From NCBI GenBank assembly GCA_035771165.1, contig JAWNZC010000100.1, positions 3,173,501-3,237,500 on the forward strand: a stretch of 64,000 bases of DNA, in the 5' to 3' direction. The translations under genes and the position numbers were made by a program. The DNA comes from Paragorgia papillata. Taxonomy: Eukaryota > Cnidaria > Anthozoa > Scleralcyonacea > Coralliidae. This document shows, in pieces, positions 43,480 through 54,854 of this stretch (positions within the stretch are counted from its first letter, which is position 1; the number at the start of each line of letters is the position of its first letter). Under the pieces are notes generated by a model. That model worked only from the letters and a program-made list of their open reading frames with translations, was not told where the DNA came from and ran no database searches.

Positions 43480-45265
43480 CAAAAAATGTTATAAAATATG
43501 ATCTGAAGATAATAATTACAAATTAAGTATTGGTGAGGTTGATGTATCAATACCCAAACCTCAAACCCAGTGCATGACAAAAAGTTTTCTATATAATGGT
43601 GCCTTGATTTGGAATTCTATGATATTGATCTTCACCAACTAATAACCACACCGACAAGACCTATTTCTGGATCGCTTATTGACCATATCTACGTAGTTAC
43701 TCATAAGGCAATGTTTTTCAATCTGGTACTTTACCTATTACATTAAGTGAACATTTGCCCATTTTCGTTACGTGGGTAACCCAGGGTAATTTCACCAGTA
43801 CAGTCATAAGTCTATTTTCTATCGCTCGTTTAAAGATTTTTCCGCTGATCGTTTCGTAACTGATTTGAATCACGGACATTGTTTACGGACATTAATGAAG
43901 CTCTTGGACATTGCTATGCTCTGTTTAATTATCTACTTGACTCTACTTGATTACGCACCCTTGAAGAAAAAGGCTTCACCAACCTGAATGGTTCACTAAT
44001 GAGATTAGTCATACAATTAAGAAGCGCAACAATCTACACAAACTTGATATTTTAAGTAATACTACTATTTACTTGCGAGATTATAGGTCGGCACGTAATC
44101 GAGTGGTAAATTTAATTAGAGATGCAAAGCGCACCTTCTACTGTAAGTCTATAAATGCTAATCTTGATAACCCAAAACGTCTTTGGAAAATAATCCGTAA
44201 CATTGCACCCATGGGCGCTGGAACCACGGGGGCAGCGGGGGCAGCTGCCCCCGTTGCCCTTTGCTTACCAGGGCACACGGGATCAGCTGTGTGCCCTTTC
44301 CTAAATACAATATCTTATACTTGCTTTTGAATTTATTTAATCACTCTAAGTTAAAATTAATACTGCCCAAATTCGGAAAGCAAAAACATTTAAATTTTAC
44401 GAACGGAGATGCATAATTAGGAGAAAAGAACCCAAACTAATTGCCGCTGGTCGTCGTGATCGACGATTGACGAAGTGAGATCGATGCATTATACATGTGA
44501 ATATGTGATTTAAAATGAAAATTAATAATATAAATTATTATTATTATTAATTATTTAAAATTGTTATTGACAAACGTTTACTGCGAGTCTGTCAGTCTGT
44601 GTGCATCTTCCAGTAACTAGACAGTAACTAGACAGCTAGACGGCTTCTCCCACTAAATAAAAAAAATTCCTTTTGCTTGTTTGCCAAGTAAGGTGAAAGT
44701 GCCCTTTTTTTCAGATTCTGCCCCCGCATGCACTAAGTTGCTTCCGGCGCCTCTGATTGCACCCTCGAAGTGTTGTAACTTGCCTAACCACTTAACTATA
44801 AACGATAAAACCTTTACAGACCCTAAAGATATTGATAATTTGTTCAATGATCACTTTGCACTCATTAGGGACTGTCTTAAGCTTGAAAATTCTATAGCAT
44901 CTCTAACTGGGACTACCTTACTAATTTTGTTTCTTCAAAACTACCACCAAATACCACTTTAACTATTCCTCCAGATTCAGAAGATTTTGTACTCAATCTG
45001 CTGTAACCATTTGTCTGTAACTAAAGCTGCTGGGTTAGACGATGTTAGTGGTTATTTTCTTAAATTAGGCGCACCATCTATCTCGCCCATCCTAACGAAG
45101 ATTTATAATCTTGGCATTACCTCAGCCGTTTCTCCTAACTTATGGAAAATTGCTAAAGATTCTCCCCTATTTAAAGCTCGCTCGCTTTCTGACCGCTCTA
45201 ACTTTCGTCCTATCTCTGTTTTAGCAATTATTTCAAACATGTTCATGCGCAAACTGGATTTATAA
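43480..45265 (+). pseudogene. LINE remnants: C-terminal scrap, then endonuclease end and RT start, split by a hAT element
   Basis: 43545-43625 reads like a LINE C-terminus (QCMTKSFLYNGALIWNSM). Then 43640-43730 reads like an endonuclease end (TPTRPISGSLIDHIYVV), followed by the pre-RT linker (RDYRSARNRVVNLIRDAKR, RLWKIIRNIAP) and, beyond the hAT insertion, LTINDKTFTDPKDIDNLFND, KAAGLDDVSGYFLK, WKIAKDSPLFK and NFRPISVLAIISN of a CR1/Jockey-like reverse transcriptase. The C-terminus lying before the endonuclease implies two separate LINE insertions. Frames are broken. Confidence 0.8.
44210..44755. mobile_element. hAT-type element inside the LINE, 8-bp duplication
   Basis: Ends CATGGGCGCTGGAA and, inverted, CAGAGGCGCCGGAA; subterminal GGGGGCAG on both sides. 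Target duplication ATTGCACC at 44202-44209 and 44756-44763. The LINE frame before it continues without a shift after it. 546 bp, non-coding. Confidence 0.85.
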
Positions 45266-45353
45266 TTAAGAAATCAGATAATAAACGGCACAAACAAAAA
45301 ATCGTTTATTACCACATTTTTTAATTATAAATTCAACACGAGACTATTGGTTA

Positions 45354-45589
45354 GTGTTTTACCAGGGGTTACAAACACTCGAGAACAGCAAAATCAGTCG
45401 ACCTATTACCTCGTAATTTTCAATGTTCTCTCGTCTTGGTAAAACATTTGAAAACAATAAAAATCACACGGCTTGCAGCATCGTGATTATTCGCTCATGT
45501 TTTACAAATACTCGAGAACAATGAAATACTTGGTTAACGGCCTCGTGATTTTCATCATCCACTCGTGTTTGTAACCCCTGGTAAAACAC
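45354..45589. mobile_element. Fold-back MITE with GTGTTTTACCAGGGG ends
   Basis: Left GTGTTTTACCAGGGGTTACA and its inverted copy at the right end (to 45589), arms about 26-29 bp. The interior has degenerate repeats of ACTCGAGAACA and ATCGTGATT. A separate small hairpin (TTTATAATTAA / TTAATTATAAA) lies just outside at 45259-45332. Confidence 0.8.
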
Positions 45590-45876
45590 CCCCACTTCCT
45601 TGTGAAATATTTCTGGAAATTTGCACAGAGAATTAATGTGAAAGTCACATCGATCGACGAATGAGAACGGACGCATATAGTCAGAATTATATAGCATCCG
45701 TGCAGGCTATATATAGCCTTTCGCCCACTATGCGTCTCCTATTCCACATAGCTTACTTGCAAGCTAGGATAAAAACAACAACGTTTTCGCCAGTTACAGT
45801 TTTACAAACAGTACAACAGTAATGTTCTTTTTCCCAGATGAAAGGTAACAATTTACAAATTTACATTATAGCTTAC
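45590..45876. other. Non-coding flank, likely SRCR intron
   Basis: No coding sequence; lies directly downstream (minus strand) of the SRCR exon. Confidence 0.4.
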
Positions 45877-46200
45877 TCGATTCGTTGGAACATTGAACAC
45901 CAGCATCTTTGTGGTGCATACAGTTGTGTCTCCCCCATCCTCCATGAGCACAGCTGGCTAAGGACCGTTCACCTCCTGCACATTTAACGTTATCTAGCCA
46001 TATTGTTCCATTACCATCCGGAACATCACGACCTCGAAGAGCTGCTCTAGCCCCTGAAAAGCCAAGGTGTCGACAAACCACGTAAGCATCGATTAAGCCC
46101 CAGTTGTTATCACAAATCGTTCCCCATTTTTCATGATAAAATATTTCGACACGTCCAATACCCGATCTATTAAATGGTCCTTGTAATCGGATGAAAGAAC
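45877..46200 (-). CDS. SRCR-domain exon
   Basis: A 324-bp exon (acceptor TTCATAG, donor GTAAGCT), phase 1 at both ends. Encodes RLQGPFNRSGIGRVEIFYH, GTICDNNWG, VVCRHLGFSGARAALRG, CAGGERSLASC and DAGVQC, a complete SRCR domain with six cysteines. Close to the exon at 48354-48683, whose donor context (CGAATCG) it shares. Probably one repeat of a multi-SRCR secreted or membrane receptor on the minus strand. Confidence 0.87.
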
Positions 46201-46301
46201 CTATGAAAAATATTAATAAGATTGAAATGCTTCTATTAAAGATTGAATTACTCGAAACACTATTGATTGGACGATAAGTCAACAACTAACAACGACGGAT
46301 T

Positions 46302-46403
46302 TTAACTCTTTCCCTTTTCGAATCGGTCTTTAGTATTTTATTCTGGCTAACGCCAGACGATTTTATTCACCTCTGGGGAAACCCTCGGACAGGAATGAGT
46401 TAA
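46302..46403. mobile_element. TTAA MITE, full copy
   Basis: TTAACTCTTTCCC to GGAATGAGTTAA with core CTGGCTAACGCCAGACG. Confidence 0.8.
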
Positions 46404-46915
46404 TATTCAAGTTTAGCCCAGCTTTCGTCACCTGACATGCACTCAAAACTTTCCTTGTTGTTTACGTAAAAAGCGTTACAGCCTTGTGTGTCTGCGTAAG
46501 CCGTTTTGCTTAGTTGCATTGTTCGAGAATGCGGCCTTTTCGAGTTTTGAAACCAATCTCTCAATTGAAGGTTTTATCTTGTGTTGGCAACATTTCAGAA
46601 TTCAAAAACTAACAACTACTTACCATCGGGCAGTATAAATAGATATTTGTTATGAATTTGGTTAAACGTTTTTTGACAAACTCTACTCCGCTACTGTATC
46701 TTGTGATCGGAGTGCGAATGTTTTCAACCGCAAAACGAGTTTTAGCCTTCTTTGACATTGGATTTGTTTCGAATTTGCAACGGCATGACTTGTAACATTT
46801 TTTTTGTTTTTGACTTGTACGTGTTCGTTGCCTATTGCTACATGTGCAGTCGGAATAAGTCGGTACTCGTGCATGGTGTTCGGGTAACCGCGGTTTCCCT
46901 CTTGCGGTTCACGTA
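46404..46915. other. Non-coding stretch
   Basis: No exon recognised; probable intron of the SRCR locus. Confidence 0.4.
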
Positions 46916-46919
46916 GCGA

Positions 46920-47015
46920 CACCAACCTCACAGCAACCGCACCGCCAGTTAACCGCCAGTTAACCGCAACCGCACCGCCAACTAACCGCCAGTTAACCGC
47001 AACCGCAGTGTTAGG
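46920..47015. repeat. CCGCAACCGCACCGCCAGTTAA short tandem repeat
   Basis: Imperfect copies of CCGCCAGTTAAC and CCGCAACCGCA alternate over about 95 bp. Confidence 0.8.
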
Positions 47016-47879
47016 TTATTTCTGAGCGGTATACTAAAAGAACAGAAACAAATCACGCCTAAAGCAATACAACGTCTCAAGGAGAAGGAAACCCTTTAAA
47101 CCGAAACTCGAAAGGAGGAAAAAGCAATAGTAAAACTTGAAAACCAACGAAGAATAAAAGGCCGGCGAAAAGTTTAAGTTTACGGTAAAAATATGGAGCA
47201 GCCGTTCTCATTAATCACGAACATTTAGTAGCAAAACTGTTCGAATTTCCCTGTTTACATCCTGTCCTTAAAGCATTTTAAACGTATCCAGTGCATGTCG
47301 CTTTGCTTGCCTGTTGAATTTTTTATCTGTGGCTGCCGTCTTAATATCTTGTTTTAAATAGTTTTCTTATTGTAAAACCACTTGTGACTTAACGTAGCTT
47401 GTCCATAATTTGGCATAAAACTCGGAAAAGGCCGTAAAACGTACAAATGCTGTTGAAATATTTCTTAACATGTAGGTGAAAACAGTTTCAGCACTTCATA
47501 TTTCGAAATGAAAAATTGTTTTTGTTAATAGCAGGAAAATGAATATAGCTGTAGGTAGTTGTTTGAGTAGTTTTCAATCAATTCAATGTTTTTGAAAAAT
47601 GTTTTCAGATACTGTAGCGAGTTTTTTTGTAAATATAGAATGAAAGAACTGTAAAATATAATTTTATAATTACGCCTGCCTCATTACCCAATTTCCAGGC
47701 CCCCAATAGAAAAGAGGGAGGGTGGTCCATTATTGTTTTCTAATCAGGAGGTATTTACAAAAATTCGTGTAAAAGCGGGCGAGGGGTTGTTGCATTTATT
47801 TATTTCTAGTAGACGGAAACTTTATTTATAGAAGGTTAAAATCACCTGGTTAGCAGAAGCCAATCTTACTCATGGCCCT
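47016..47879. other. Non-coding stretch
   Basis: No gene or element ends recognised. Confidence 0.45.
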
Positions 47880-48010
47880 CTAAACGGATTACAACTAAGA
47901 CATATGTGTTGGTTTTACAGAGGAAGGAAAACAGGAGAACACAGCGAAAAACCCTCAAAGCACAGGAGAAACCAATTAAACTCTACTCAAGTTTCAAGAA
48001 GTCACCTATC
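47880..48010 (-). repeat. SINE-like fragment
   Basis: GTTGGTTTTACAGAGGAAGG and the following GGAGAACAC.GCGAAAAACCC are the reverse complement, with changes, of 57640-57715 in the longer SINE-like copy. Only the central part is present. Confidence 0.6.
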
Positions 48011-48136
48011 CAAGAACTAACGCCGTCCAACCATGTCTAACTTAAGACTCGCCAACCGTGCTCCCCTTTATTAAATTATTCCTCATAAAAGTTAACTTTG
48101 TAGTATTATGTAAATAGCTAGCAGTTTTAACATGTA

Positions 48137-48238
48137 TTAATTCATGTTCCTGACCAGGGTTTCCCAGAGGTGAATAAGATCGTCTGGCGTTTGCCAGAAT
48201 AAAATACTAAAGACCAATTCGGACATGGAAAAGAGTTC
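48137..48238. mobile_element. TTAA MITE, inverted copy
   Basis: Reverse orientation: GGGTTTCCCAGAGGTGAATAA, then CGTCTGGCGTTTGCCAG and AATACTAAAGACC. The right TTAA has decayed (GTTCAT). Confidence 0.7.
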
Positions 48239-48353
48239 ATTTATTTTCATGTTACGTATACACACGGCTCTTTGAAAACTAGATGGTGTTGAATAGGCTA
48301 CCGTGTCAAAATAACTTTAGTTAAAGATTAAAGATTAAAGGAAAATAGCTTAC

Positions 48354-48683
48354 CCGATTCGTTACTACATCTGACACCAGCATCGTCTTGGTGAATGCAA
48401 TTGTGTATTCCCCATCCTTTATGACTACACCTGGCTAAGTACTGTTCACTTCCTGTACAATCAACCTCATCGAGCCATATTGTTCCATTACCATCCGGAA
48501 CATCATGACGTTGAAGAGCTGCACTCCGCGAAACTCCGCGATAGCCAAGTTGTCGACAAACCACGTAAGCATCGTTAAAGTCCCAGTTTTTCTCACAAAC
48601 CGTTCCCCATTTTCCTTGGTAAAATATTTCAACACGTCCAATACCTGAGTTCTTTAATGGTCCTTGCAATCTGATGGTAATGC
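48354..48683 (-). CDS. SRCR-domain exon
   Basis: A 330-bp exon (acceptor TTGTAG, donor GTAAGCT), phase 1-1. Encodes RLQGPLKNSGIGRVEIFYQ, GKWGTVC, VVCRQLGY with a two-residue insertion (VSRS) relative to its sister, VDCTGSEQYLARC and DAGVRC. Six cysteines. First in order on the minus strand of the three SRCR exons seen. Confidence 0.88.
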
Positions 48684-49750
48684 CTACAAAAAATAGCTGT
48701 AAATTTAGAATGTATCTTTCTTATAAAAAAATTTACTAAAAATTATTTATTCATTGATTGATTGATTGATCGATTTTTTTACTGTATCCGAAAGCAGAAC
48801 ACATAACAAAGTCTGACTTATATATAGTGGAACTAATTCATGCAATAGTCTCCCAAACAAGCTGAAAACGCAAAAACCTTGAATTCTTTCAACGTTCTTC
48901 TCACTGCAACTGGCTTGCGGTATTTTCATTTTTACATATATATGTAAATAATTATACTATTCTTACATATTAAAATGTTGTATGGTATATTCTTCACGGC
49001 TCTATTAACAAAAGGTGCGCATAGCGTGCATGTATCTGCGCCGAACCCGATAAAAAAGAATATTAGCCGCCTAATATTGCTGCAATTCCTATAAAATAAT
49101 GGCACAAATGAAATCGTAATGCATTCAATTTTATCCTTCATATTCAGCCTCGATTTCAAGACATTGTTCGCGCCCATTGAAGCAAATTCGAGAAGTGTCT
49201 ATTAATCCAGTTCAGTGAACGTAATAAGCAAAAGATACGACACGTAAATCCGTTGATAATACATCATTTTCCAAAATTACGCGACCATGTCGAAAATATT
49301 GCTGTCGTCATGTGAGTTTTATGGCAATTCAAAATACTTCATCAATATAACTTACTTTGTCATTGTATTTAACATTCGTATGGATTTCATTATAATATGG
49401 TTAAATAATTCTCCATTCGGTCACGGTTAACGTCCTCATTTCATAGAATTCTGACTCAGTTTTTTTTGGTGTTATTATTGGTTTTGTGACACCACATCGC
49501 TATAAAACTCGCATCACGCCTCGTTCATGTCAGCTTCCGGTGTCGCGTAATTTTGAAACTGGGCGTAAAAAGGTAAATATCTTGGGGCAGATCGTGGTTT
49601 ATTGGAAACAACTTACAGCAACCTATTAAAATAGGCAGTCAATGACTACATGTGTGTACTTGCTAATAAACTTGATTGTATTAAAAATGTAAAAGAGCAC
49701 TACCGGTTCACTTGAGAGATATATACTTATCATTTTTAACCCTTTAACAG
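48684..49750. other. Non-coding stretch
   Basis: ATTG/GATT simple repeat at about 48752-48775. No coding region recognised on either strand; possibly the 5' side or an intron of the SRCR gene. Confidence 0.4.
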
Positions 49751-49754
49751 GGAA

Positions 49755-49965
49755 AAGTACACTCCACTCCACTCCACTCCACTCCACTCCACAACCACTT
49801 CACTCCACTACACTACACTCTCTCCACTCCACTCCACTCCACTCCACTCCACTCCACTCCACTCCACTCCACTCCACTCTCTCCACTCCACTCCACTCCA
49901 CTCCACTCCACTCCACTCCACTCCACTCCACTCTCTCCACTCCAATCCACTCCACACGACGACAC
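49755..49965. repeat. ACTCC pentamer satellite
   Basis: About 40 copies of ACTCC broken by TCTCC variants that recur in a higher-order unit of about 65-75 bp (CTCTCCACTCC at about 49820, 49880 and 49933). Confidence 0.95.
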
Positions 49966-50149
49966 TCGACCGCAACGCACTACGTACACTACACTAAAAG
50001 AAACTCTACTTAACGAGGGTAGCTCAATTACAAAAACTATTTCTAATTTCTCCTAGCGGATGGTGATAAATCAACTACATGGATCAACGTTCACTTTGTA
50101 CCAAGAATATTGTTTTCTTAATGCAACATTAAACTATTAAATAAACTTA

Positions 50150-50253
50150 TCTCTAGAAGCTTTAATACTTATATATTTTGCTATTTCTAACGCCTGATGA
50201 TTTTACTCGTTAATCGGAGACCCCTCGCAGAAACTTCCCTCTCGAAGGGTTAA
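50150..50253. mobile_element. Decayed TTAA MITE copy
   Basis: CTAACGCCTGATGATTTTACTC, then GAGACCCCTCGCAG and GAAGGGTTAA match the family core and right end. Confidence 0.55.
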
Positions 50254-52840
50254 TAAGGTTGTTTTCCTGACACATATGGCAAGTATCTATAAGCTAAATT
50301 TAAAAAAATGTAGTTCAAAATTCTGGGATTGTTTGTCCCTTGAAGACGTCTTCATAAAGACGTGTTGGCCTGACTCGATAAATCGCACAATGACTGTTTT
50401 TTCAACTTTTCAATGATCTTGTATATCGAACAAAAGCTGCGGTTGATCACTCATATGGCCAGAAAAGTCGGACATTGCGCCTGCGGCACAGCAGCGTTAT
50501 CTCATAAAAAAGAAACATTTACAGCAAAATAAAATACAAGGGTTTACAAGGGTGATACTTTGCAAAGATGGCTTCTAATTCTAGGTCTCTTACTACTTAT
50601 AATAACACAACAAGATTTCATAGAAGTGATTATTAACTTGTTCCATTTGGTAGCTAGTTATGGCTAGTTGGCGCTCTACTAGGCCTTGTAAATGTTCTCA
50701 AATAAAGCGCTGAGCGCGATATGTGATGGCAGATAGCATGAATCGAATAAATATTTTTAATTTGCAACGACGGAGTCTTGTGGTACAATCTTACCTATTT
50801 CTAAATGAAAGTATTTTTCGTTAGAGCGATGCAAAGAAGTTGCTCAAAAATCCAGCAAAATATGCGTAGTTTGCAAGCTTTTCGTGACCAAGGTCATTAT
50901 GAGATTCAAATTGCAGTATAAACGCATGTTCATTTTCAGTCAAAATTATGACCAGAATCAGCAACACCATGGCCACATTTCATATCAAAATTATCGTAGA
51001 AAGTGGTCTTTCAGAGCCTGTAATTATTGAGGTCAGCAGCTTTATTCTGCCCCAGCTATAGGCCGGGAGACATTGGGCATGATTGAAAATTACCGGAAGC
51101 TCCAACGCTAGATTGCGGGAAGGGCCGCGCGCGAAATTGAAAATGGTAAATACAGTCCTACAAACTACAAAACTCATCCATAATTTATAGAATGTTGCAA
51201 AATTTGGAAACAATTTTTTACAAGTATAGATTAGTGACTGAAACGGAGGTCACTAACCGACTTAGTTTATTGATGACACAGACGATATTTGTCGTTATTT
51301 AACAAAAAAATGGTATTCTGTACGTAGTTTTAAAGCGATATAGTAGGTCATTTAATATGCCAGGTCAGTAACCTATATATTAACCACGGCATATCAAAGA
51401 TAATTTATGCATGAATAACCTAAATCATAATAATGTTCAATGTGGCCCTGAGGAGGGTCAAATATATTTTACAATGGATGTCCATAATAAGTATATTTTC
51501 CATAGATTCACCAGGCGAAAAGCGTAATCTTCGTAACGTAAAGTCGACAGAAGAGTTGGTATGACCTCGAGAAGAAATCACGAGATACATCATTTGTTCA
51601 CATCATAAACTGTTTCTTAGCAGAGAGGTATGCGGTGCTTTGAGAAAATTATGTTAGAGTTGAAAACCACGTTGGTTTCCATAACAAATAGCAAGTTTCC
51701 GGCAGAAGCTTATTTTACGCAGGAGTCCGCTGATTACTATGTGGGCTCAAATGTCCAAAATTTCTGGCCATGCACGTTACAAATATTTACTAGTTACATC
51801 AGCAATATTGCCTTTCTTAGAAAATAATGTGTTGCTCTTCGACTAGCTTCGTACAATTATATGGCGGCGAAACATTACAAACACGGTCGGATAAAAAATA
51901 CTTGTTTCCATCGTTCAAACTGACTGCTTGAACGTTAACGCAAAAAAAAACGGAGCTTTGATTGTCCCCGATTTAATTGTCGCGCGTTCGTTAGAGTTAT
52001 ACAACAAGTTAAGACACACACACACACACGCAACACGATAGCAATATATCTGCTGTGCAGAGACAAAAATTAATCTCTTTTTTTTTGTTGATTTAAGGGT
52101 TAGAGTAATTAAATAAAGTTCACCTTTTCGTACATTACTTCATTGGCTGATAGATCGATTGAGAAATTGATCGATTGATCAATTAACTAATTTGTTATTT
52201 GATCGATTTATTGGTTGAACGATTAACTTGTTCTAATATAGGCTAATACTAAAATTAGTTTGTATTACTTTTAAATATCTTGGTAAAGTTGCAATTTAAA
52301 TAAGACCTGTTTTTCAAAAAAATGTCATAAACTAATAGTTGGAAATAGGCCATTGCAGCGTGTCTGTCTTTCTTCTTTAATTCTGAAAAAACTTTTAATT
52401 TGTATTTAGAGATAAACAATTTAGTTTGTTTGCCGCGTTATATATTCAAGTTTTTGCATTTAAATTGTAGTGTTGCGCAGAGGACTCGACATATAATAAA
52501 ACATTCCTTTTGCTATACGTTTATAACTTTTTCAGCAATGTCAACCTTTCAATTCTGTTTCAGAAATGTAGTGGTAACCACAACCTTAAACTTTTAAAAA
52601 CTATTGAAAAACAGAATTTCTAATGCCGTAGAAAGTGCGGCGCATCTTACTTCAGCTTGTCAATTTTATTTTCGGAAATAGCTCAAACATTTGAGACAAG
52701 AAATAATCTTTGTTTACCTTACTGATCAAAAAAATAAAATTTGTTGCTTAATGAATATACCAAGTACTCAATATATTGGGAATATTTTGTTGTCAAATTA
52801 TATAATTTGTAAATAATGTTGTAACTGTGCAGGGGCGGGG
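50254..52840. other. Long non-coding stretch
   Basis: No exon with family support. Short simple repeats at 52013-52029 (AC) and a run of GATT/GATC motifs at about 52145-52215. The short open frames at 50980, 51630 and 52400 lack recognisable domains. Confidence 0.5.
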
Positions 52841-52959
52841 ATTTAGCGTTAGTCAAATAAGGCATACGACTAAGGTATAAAAAAATTCGCAAGAAAAAAT
52901 AATTATCGTATCGTTCTTCCCTCCGTCTCGAGATCGCCGAGATAATCGACTAGGTGAGA

Positions 52960-53325
52960 CTGCCGACCGGCATGTTAACCCGTGCCGCGCGGTTTACTTC
53001 GTTCTTTCTCGACGGATTTGAGCCTATTGTATCAGCCGCTGTGATTGGTTGACTTTATAAATTAGTCTTTATAGCGACCTGTGATTGGTTTGCCGAGCGT
53101 TTGCCGGATGTGTTTGTCTTTTTCGACGGATTTAGACCCGTTGTATCACCCTTTGTGATTGGCTTAATTTTTCAATAGCTCTTTATCAAGAGCACGGATT
53201 GATTTAGCCGCGTTTTGCTTTGTAGTTCTCGACTGATTTGTGGACTGATCTGTGATTGATTCTGATTAACTTGCGCTAGGCAGGTCGTGTCACAGTCACT
53301 ATAAGCGGATTCTTTCGTTTCGAAC
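52960..53325 (+). promoter_or_regulatory. Candidate promoter with repeated CCAAT-type boxes
   Basis: TGTGATTGG occurs at about 53039, 53080 and 53153, each at a similar place in a degenerate direct repeat (GACGGATTT.A.CC, then TTGTATCA and TGTGATTGG). ATTGG is the inverted CCAAT box. It lies directly upstream of the coding exon at 53326. Confidence 0.4.
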
Positions 53326-53578
53326 ATGGCTTTGCCATATACAAACGTGATAGATCTTGATGTATTCGCTTTGAAGGACAACGGCGAGATTGTGTTGCGA
53401 GAGATTTATAAAACGGTAAGTTTAATACCGCCGTCGATTCAAGGGTCAACAGGCGAAGGATGCTTTTCGCAAAGGAGCATTTTACCAAAATTGGCAAGAC
53501 GCTTCAAATTAATTTTGGCACTGAGATATACGTGGTAAAATTCGCCAACAATGACAAGAAACCTCGTGCTGCTCTCAG
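53326..53578 (+). CDS. First exon of an unrecognised gene
   Basis: Starts ATGGCTTTGCC and ends at CTCAG|GTAAGC. The first 30 codons (MALPYTNVIDLDVFALKDNG to LREIYK) and the later part (HFTKIGKTLQINFG to NDKKPRAAL) are in frames that differ by one base. The change lies in the AAAA run near 53412, where one additional A would bring the two parts into one frame. No stop lies between the parts in the combined reading, which supports a sequence error or recent mutation. No domain was recognised. The rest of the gene was not found in the following 1.5 kb. Confidence 0.55.
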
Positions 53579-53633
53579 GTAAGCAGATTTTTCTCCCTTA
53601 ATTATTTTCTAGTTTCTTTAAGTTCGTTCGACG

Positions 53634-53803
53634 TATAGAGCGTTTTCACTCACGTGATCGGTGGCCCCATTGGGGTGGTGAAACAATACGAAATATTTGA
53701 ATAAGAAAGACCTAATTCCCATGCCGTACACCAATATGGCCGCCATTTCATTGTTTTGGTACACCAATATGGCCGCCGTGACGTGACGTGAAAACGCTCT
53801 ATA
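53634..53803. mobile_element. MITE with TATAGAGCGTTTTCAC ends
   Basis: Both ends read TATAGAGCGTTTTCAC inwards, followed by CACGTGA or its variant. Inside, GTACACCAATATGGCCGCC occurs twice in tandem. A TA target duplication is possible. Non-coding. Confidence 0.85.
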
Positions 53804-53920
53804 AAGACATATAAATTCTACACGGAATTTTAATAATACGACAATAACAAACTTCGCCACTATTGAGACCACATGGCATGTCTTCAATCATGTTATTTTA
53901 TGTGAGAGACCATAGTTAGG

Positions 53921-54213
53921 GCCTGTTTTCAAGGTAGGGTTACCCCTAGCCTGGGTCAAAGTTAGTGGGTCAACTATATTAGATGTGGTTACCAAGCACT
54001 AATGACAAGAAGCCTGGAACAAGTAAAACGTTGTCCTGGGTAGGCGAGTTTTCCCTACCAAATGCATTTACAAGGACAAAACATAACCCAGCTACTGGGG
54101 TAACCCTATTGTGGTGATCTAGTGTCCTTGTAAATACAACAAACAAACAACAAAAACCCAGGAAATGTAACCCAGTGGCTAGGGTAATACCTTCTTGTAA
54201 AAAAGCCCTTAAT
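53921..54213. mobile_element. MITE with GGGCCTGTTTTCAAGGTAGGG ends
   Basis: Left GGGCCTGTTTTCAAGGTA and right, inverted, AGGGCTTTTTTACAAGAAGGTA; both continue with TTACCCCTAGCC-like and CTGGGT blocks. TTA at both borders. Non-coding. Confidence 0.7.
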
Positions 54214-54594
54214 ATAGAGACTGAGTCAGGCCTACAACGTTTTTGAATTTGGCACAGTATTTAAATATTTTAGGTCTGAGGCATCTGGGAATTGCCTATA
54301 CAGCTCTGTTTCGAACTCTGGCATAGAGTGAAATGGTCTAATCTGCAGTATGGTTATCATTTTCACATAAAATGAAGTCATGAATCTTATTAAATATTTG
54401 AAGTAGATGTATTGTATCTGTTGTTTATTTCTTGGTTAAAATAATTAAATGTGCTATTTTAATTACTGTAACATATAAATTGTAAAATTGTTTCTCAAAT
54501 GAAATACAGAAATGATACAATTTGCATTTGGACAAAATAATTTTTGGAAATGATGGTACTTAGAAAATGCAAGTTGACATCTGAGATTTCCCTC
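54214..54594. other. Non-coding stretch
   Basis: AT-rich; nothing recognised. Confidence 0.5.
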
Positions 54595-54732
54595 ACTGTA
54601 GTGCCCTCCGAATGCCGAAAATAGCATTTCAGACGCAAAATTGAAAATTTTTCTGCGGGAGCATGACCGCCCACCCCGCCTAGAACCCAGATATTTTGGA
54701 CTAATGTGACAAAAATCCTAGATCCGCCCCTG
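54595..54732. mobile_element. Right end of a CAGGGGCGGATCTAG-type element
   Basis: Ends CCTAGATCCGCCCCTG and shares ATTTTTCTGCGGGAGCATG-like sequence with the right side of the element at 18517-19926. No matching left end is present, so this is a truncated copy. Confidence 0.7.
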
Positions 54733-54854
54733 CTCTGATGCTTTTTTTAATTTTTTTTTTTTTTTAATAGTATTTACCCAGGAAGCCTACTAGCGCAAAA
54801 CGATTTTCAGTAGGATCCTGAAAATTAAAAAAACTAAAAACATATTACTGTAAG

